Origin: Dehalococcoidia bacterium
GTDB lineage: Bacteria > Chloroflexota > Dehalococcoidia > GIF9 > AB-539-J10
Direction: 5' to 3'
Length of the DNA: 5,951 nt
Assembly (NCBI GenBank): GCA_030603265.1
Contig: JAUVYD010000104.1
Coordinates: 1-5,951 of the forward strand
The stretch's first letter is position 1. Every line of letters begins with the position of its first letter. A program made the translations under genes and the position numbers. The notes under the pieces were generated by a model, which did no database searches, was not told the origin of the DNA, and worked only from the letters and a program-made list of their open reading frames with translations. Below, in pieces: positions 5,705 through 5,951 of the stretch.

Positions 5705-5757
5705 GGGTAGTTCGATGGTGCCCGAACTTTGCAATTCAGTGGTGCCTGCGGAATGCC
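5705..5757 (-). repeat. Dispersed repeat, degenerate tandem copy D upstream of the threonine aldolase gene
   Basis: Two related units lie side by side with TGGTGCC at 5716-5722 and again at 5740-5746, a 24-base period. The first (GGGTAG...ATGGTGCCCGAACTT) aligns with the copy at 3589-3617 if three bases are missing. The second ends CGGAATGCC. They fill much of the gap between two minus-strand genes and are the most diverged copies. Confidence 0.35.
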
Positions 5758-5773
5758 GGAAGTCACACTGTCA

Positions 5774-5951
5774 TCATGCATTCCCCTGCTCCAGTTCCCA
5801 CAGCACCGCAAAGAAATGCCGTGTCCACTCATTGGCTGCCTTCCGGTTGGCGCAGAAGACAATCCGCAGCGTTGGGTGCAGGGCATATAGCTCCGCTAGC
5901 GCTCTGGCGCAGAAGCCCGGAGTGTAGTGGTGAACCTTCTTTGGGTTCAGA
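5774..5951 (-). CDS. C-terminal end of an unidentified protein, possibly ERCC4-type nuclease
   Basis: The minus-strand frame is open from the right edge to TGA at 5776-5774, giving 58 residues: ...NPKKVHHYTPGFCARALAEL, then LHPTLRIVFCANRKAANEW and a helical tail ending ELEQGNA. The alternating helix, beta-strand (LRIVFC) and helix with 'NRK.A.EW' is reminiscent of the C-terminal part of ERCC4-type nuclease domains, where a strand is followed by a helix carrying basic residues. The catalytic ERK-D motif would be outside the window, so this is a weak family guess. It reads like real protein, with regular amphipathic composition, and lies 122 bases upstream of the aldolase in the same direction. 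The overlapping frame at 5653-5886 reads poorly. Confidence 0.6.
   Translation of the reverse strand, partial: LNPKKVHHYTPGFCARALAELYALHPTLRIVFCANRKAANEWTRHFFAVLWELEQGNA

Noticed and set aside
5700..5735. Minus-strand promoter TTGCAA with 17-base spacer for the aldolase gene
   Set aside because: The matching -10 position reads ACTACC, far from consensus, and other -10-like sequences nearby lack a partner -35 box.
5145..5927. 260-codon plus-strand open frame opposite the threonine aldolase
   Set aside because: It is antisense to the conserved N-terminal half of the aldolase and the edge gene and shows no protein motif.
1..5951. CRISPR array, tRNA, rRNA or complete insertion sequence
   Set aside because: No regularly spaced identical repeats, no tRNA-like arms and CCA context, no rRNA sequence and no transposase reading frame were seen.

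Overview
This window looks like bacterial chromosome of moderately high GC. Genes carry Shine-Dalgarno sequences, and sigma70-like promoters with 17-base spacers can be read. The mix of genes (a lipoprotein with PKD and Ig-like domains, a LysE-type exporter, an MNT/HEPN module, a PhzF-family protein and a threonine aldolase) would suit an uncultured environmental lineage such as the Chloroflexota. That placement is a guess: no rRNA, tRNA or marker gene is present.

Layout. Positions 1-384 hold the C-terminal end of an NAD-dependent epimerase/dehydratase resembling NAD-dependent L-threonine dehydrogenase. A non-coding stretch follows and ends in a strong promoter. That promoter drives an MNT-type nucleotidyltransferase antitoxin (719-1012), which overlaps by TTGA with a HEPN toxin gene (1009-1353). 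The toxin gene is broken by an in-frame TAG at codon 21. Next is a convergent gene for a secreted, lipid-anchored multidomain protein (2600 down to 1497). It is divergent from a LysE-family exporter (2829-3447) that has its own promoter and a single frameshift near 3246. A 260-base non-coding stretch carries copies of a short dispersed repeat. A minus-strand pair follows: low-specificity L-threonine aldolase (5651 to 4599), then a PhzF-family isomerase/epimerase (4585 to 3710), 13 bases apart and probably translationally coupled. The right edge holds the C-terminal end of another minus-strand gene, possibly an ERCC4-type nuclease.

How the genes fit together. The aldolase/PhzF pair is the one clear metabolic operon. 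The edge epimerase may also concern threonine, but it is a separate transcription unit. The toxin-antitoxin pair and the exporter each carry one inactivating lesion, so this 6 kb contains either decaying accessory genes or a few sequencing or assembly errors. A degenerate motif built around GTCCCCCGAA recurs between genes at about 567, 3492, 3589, 3685 and 5705. It resembles a REP-like or transposon-end-derived dispersed repeat and is the least explained signal here. I found no complete new defence system, mobile element or CRISPR array.
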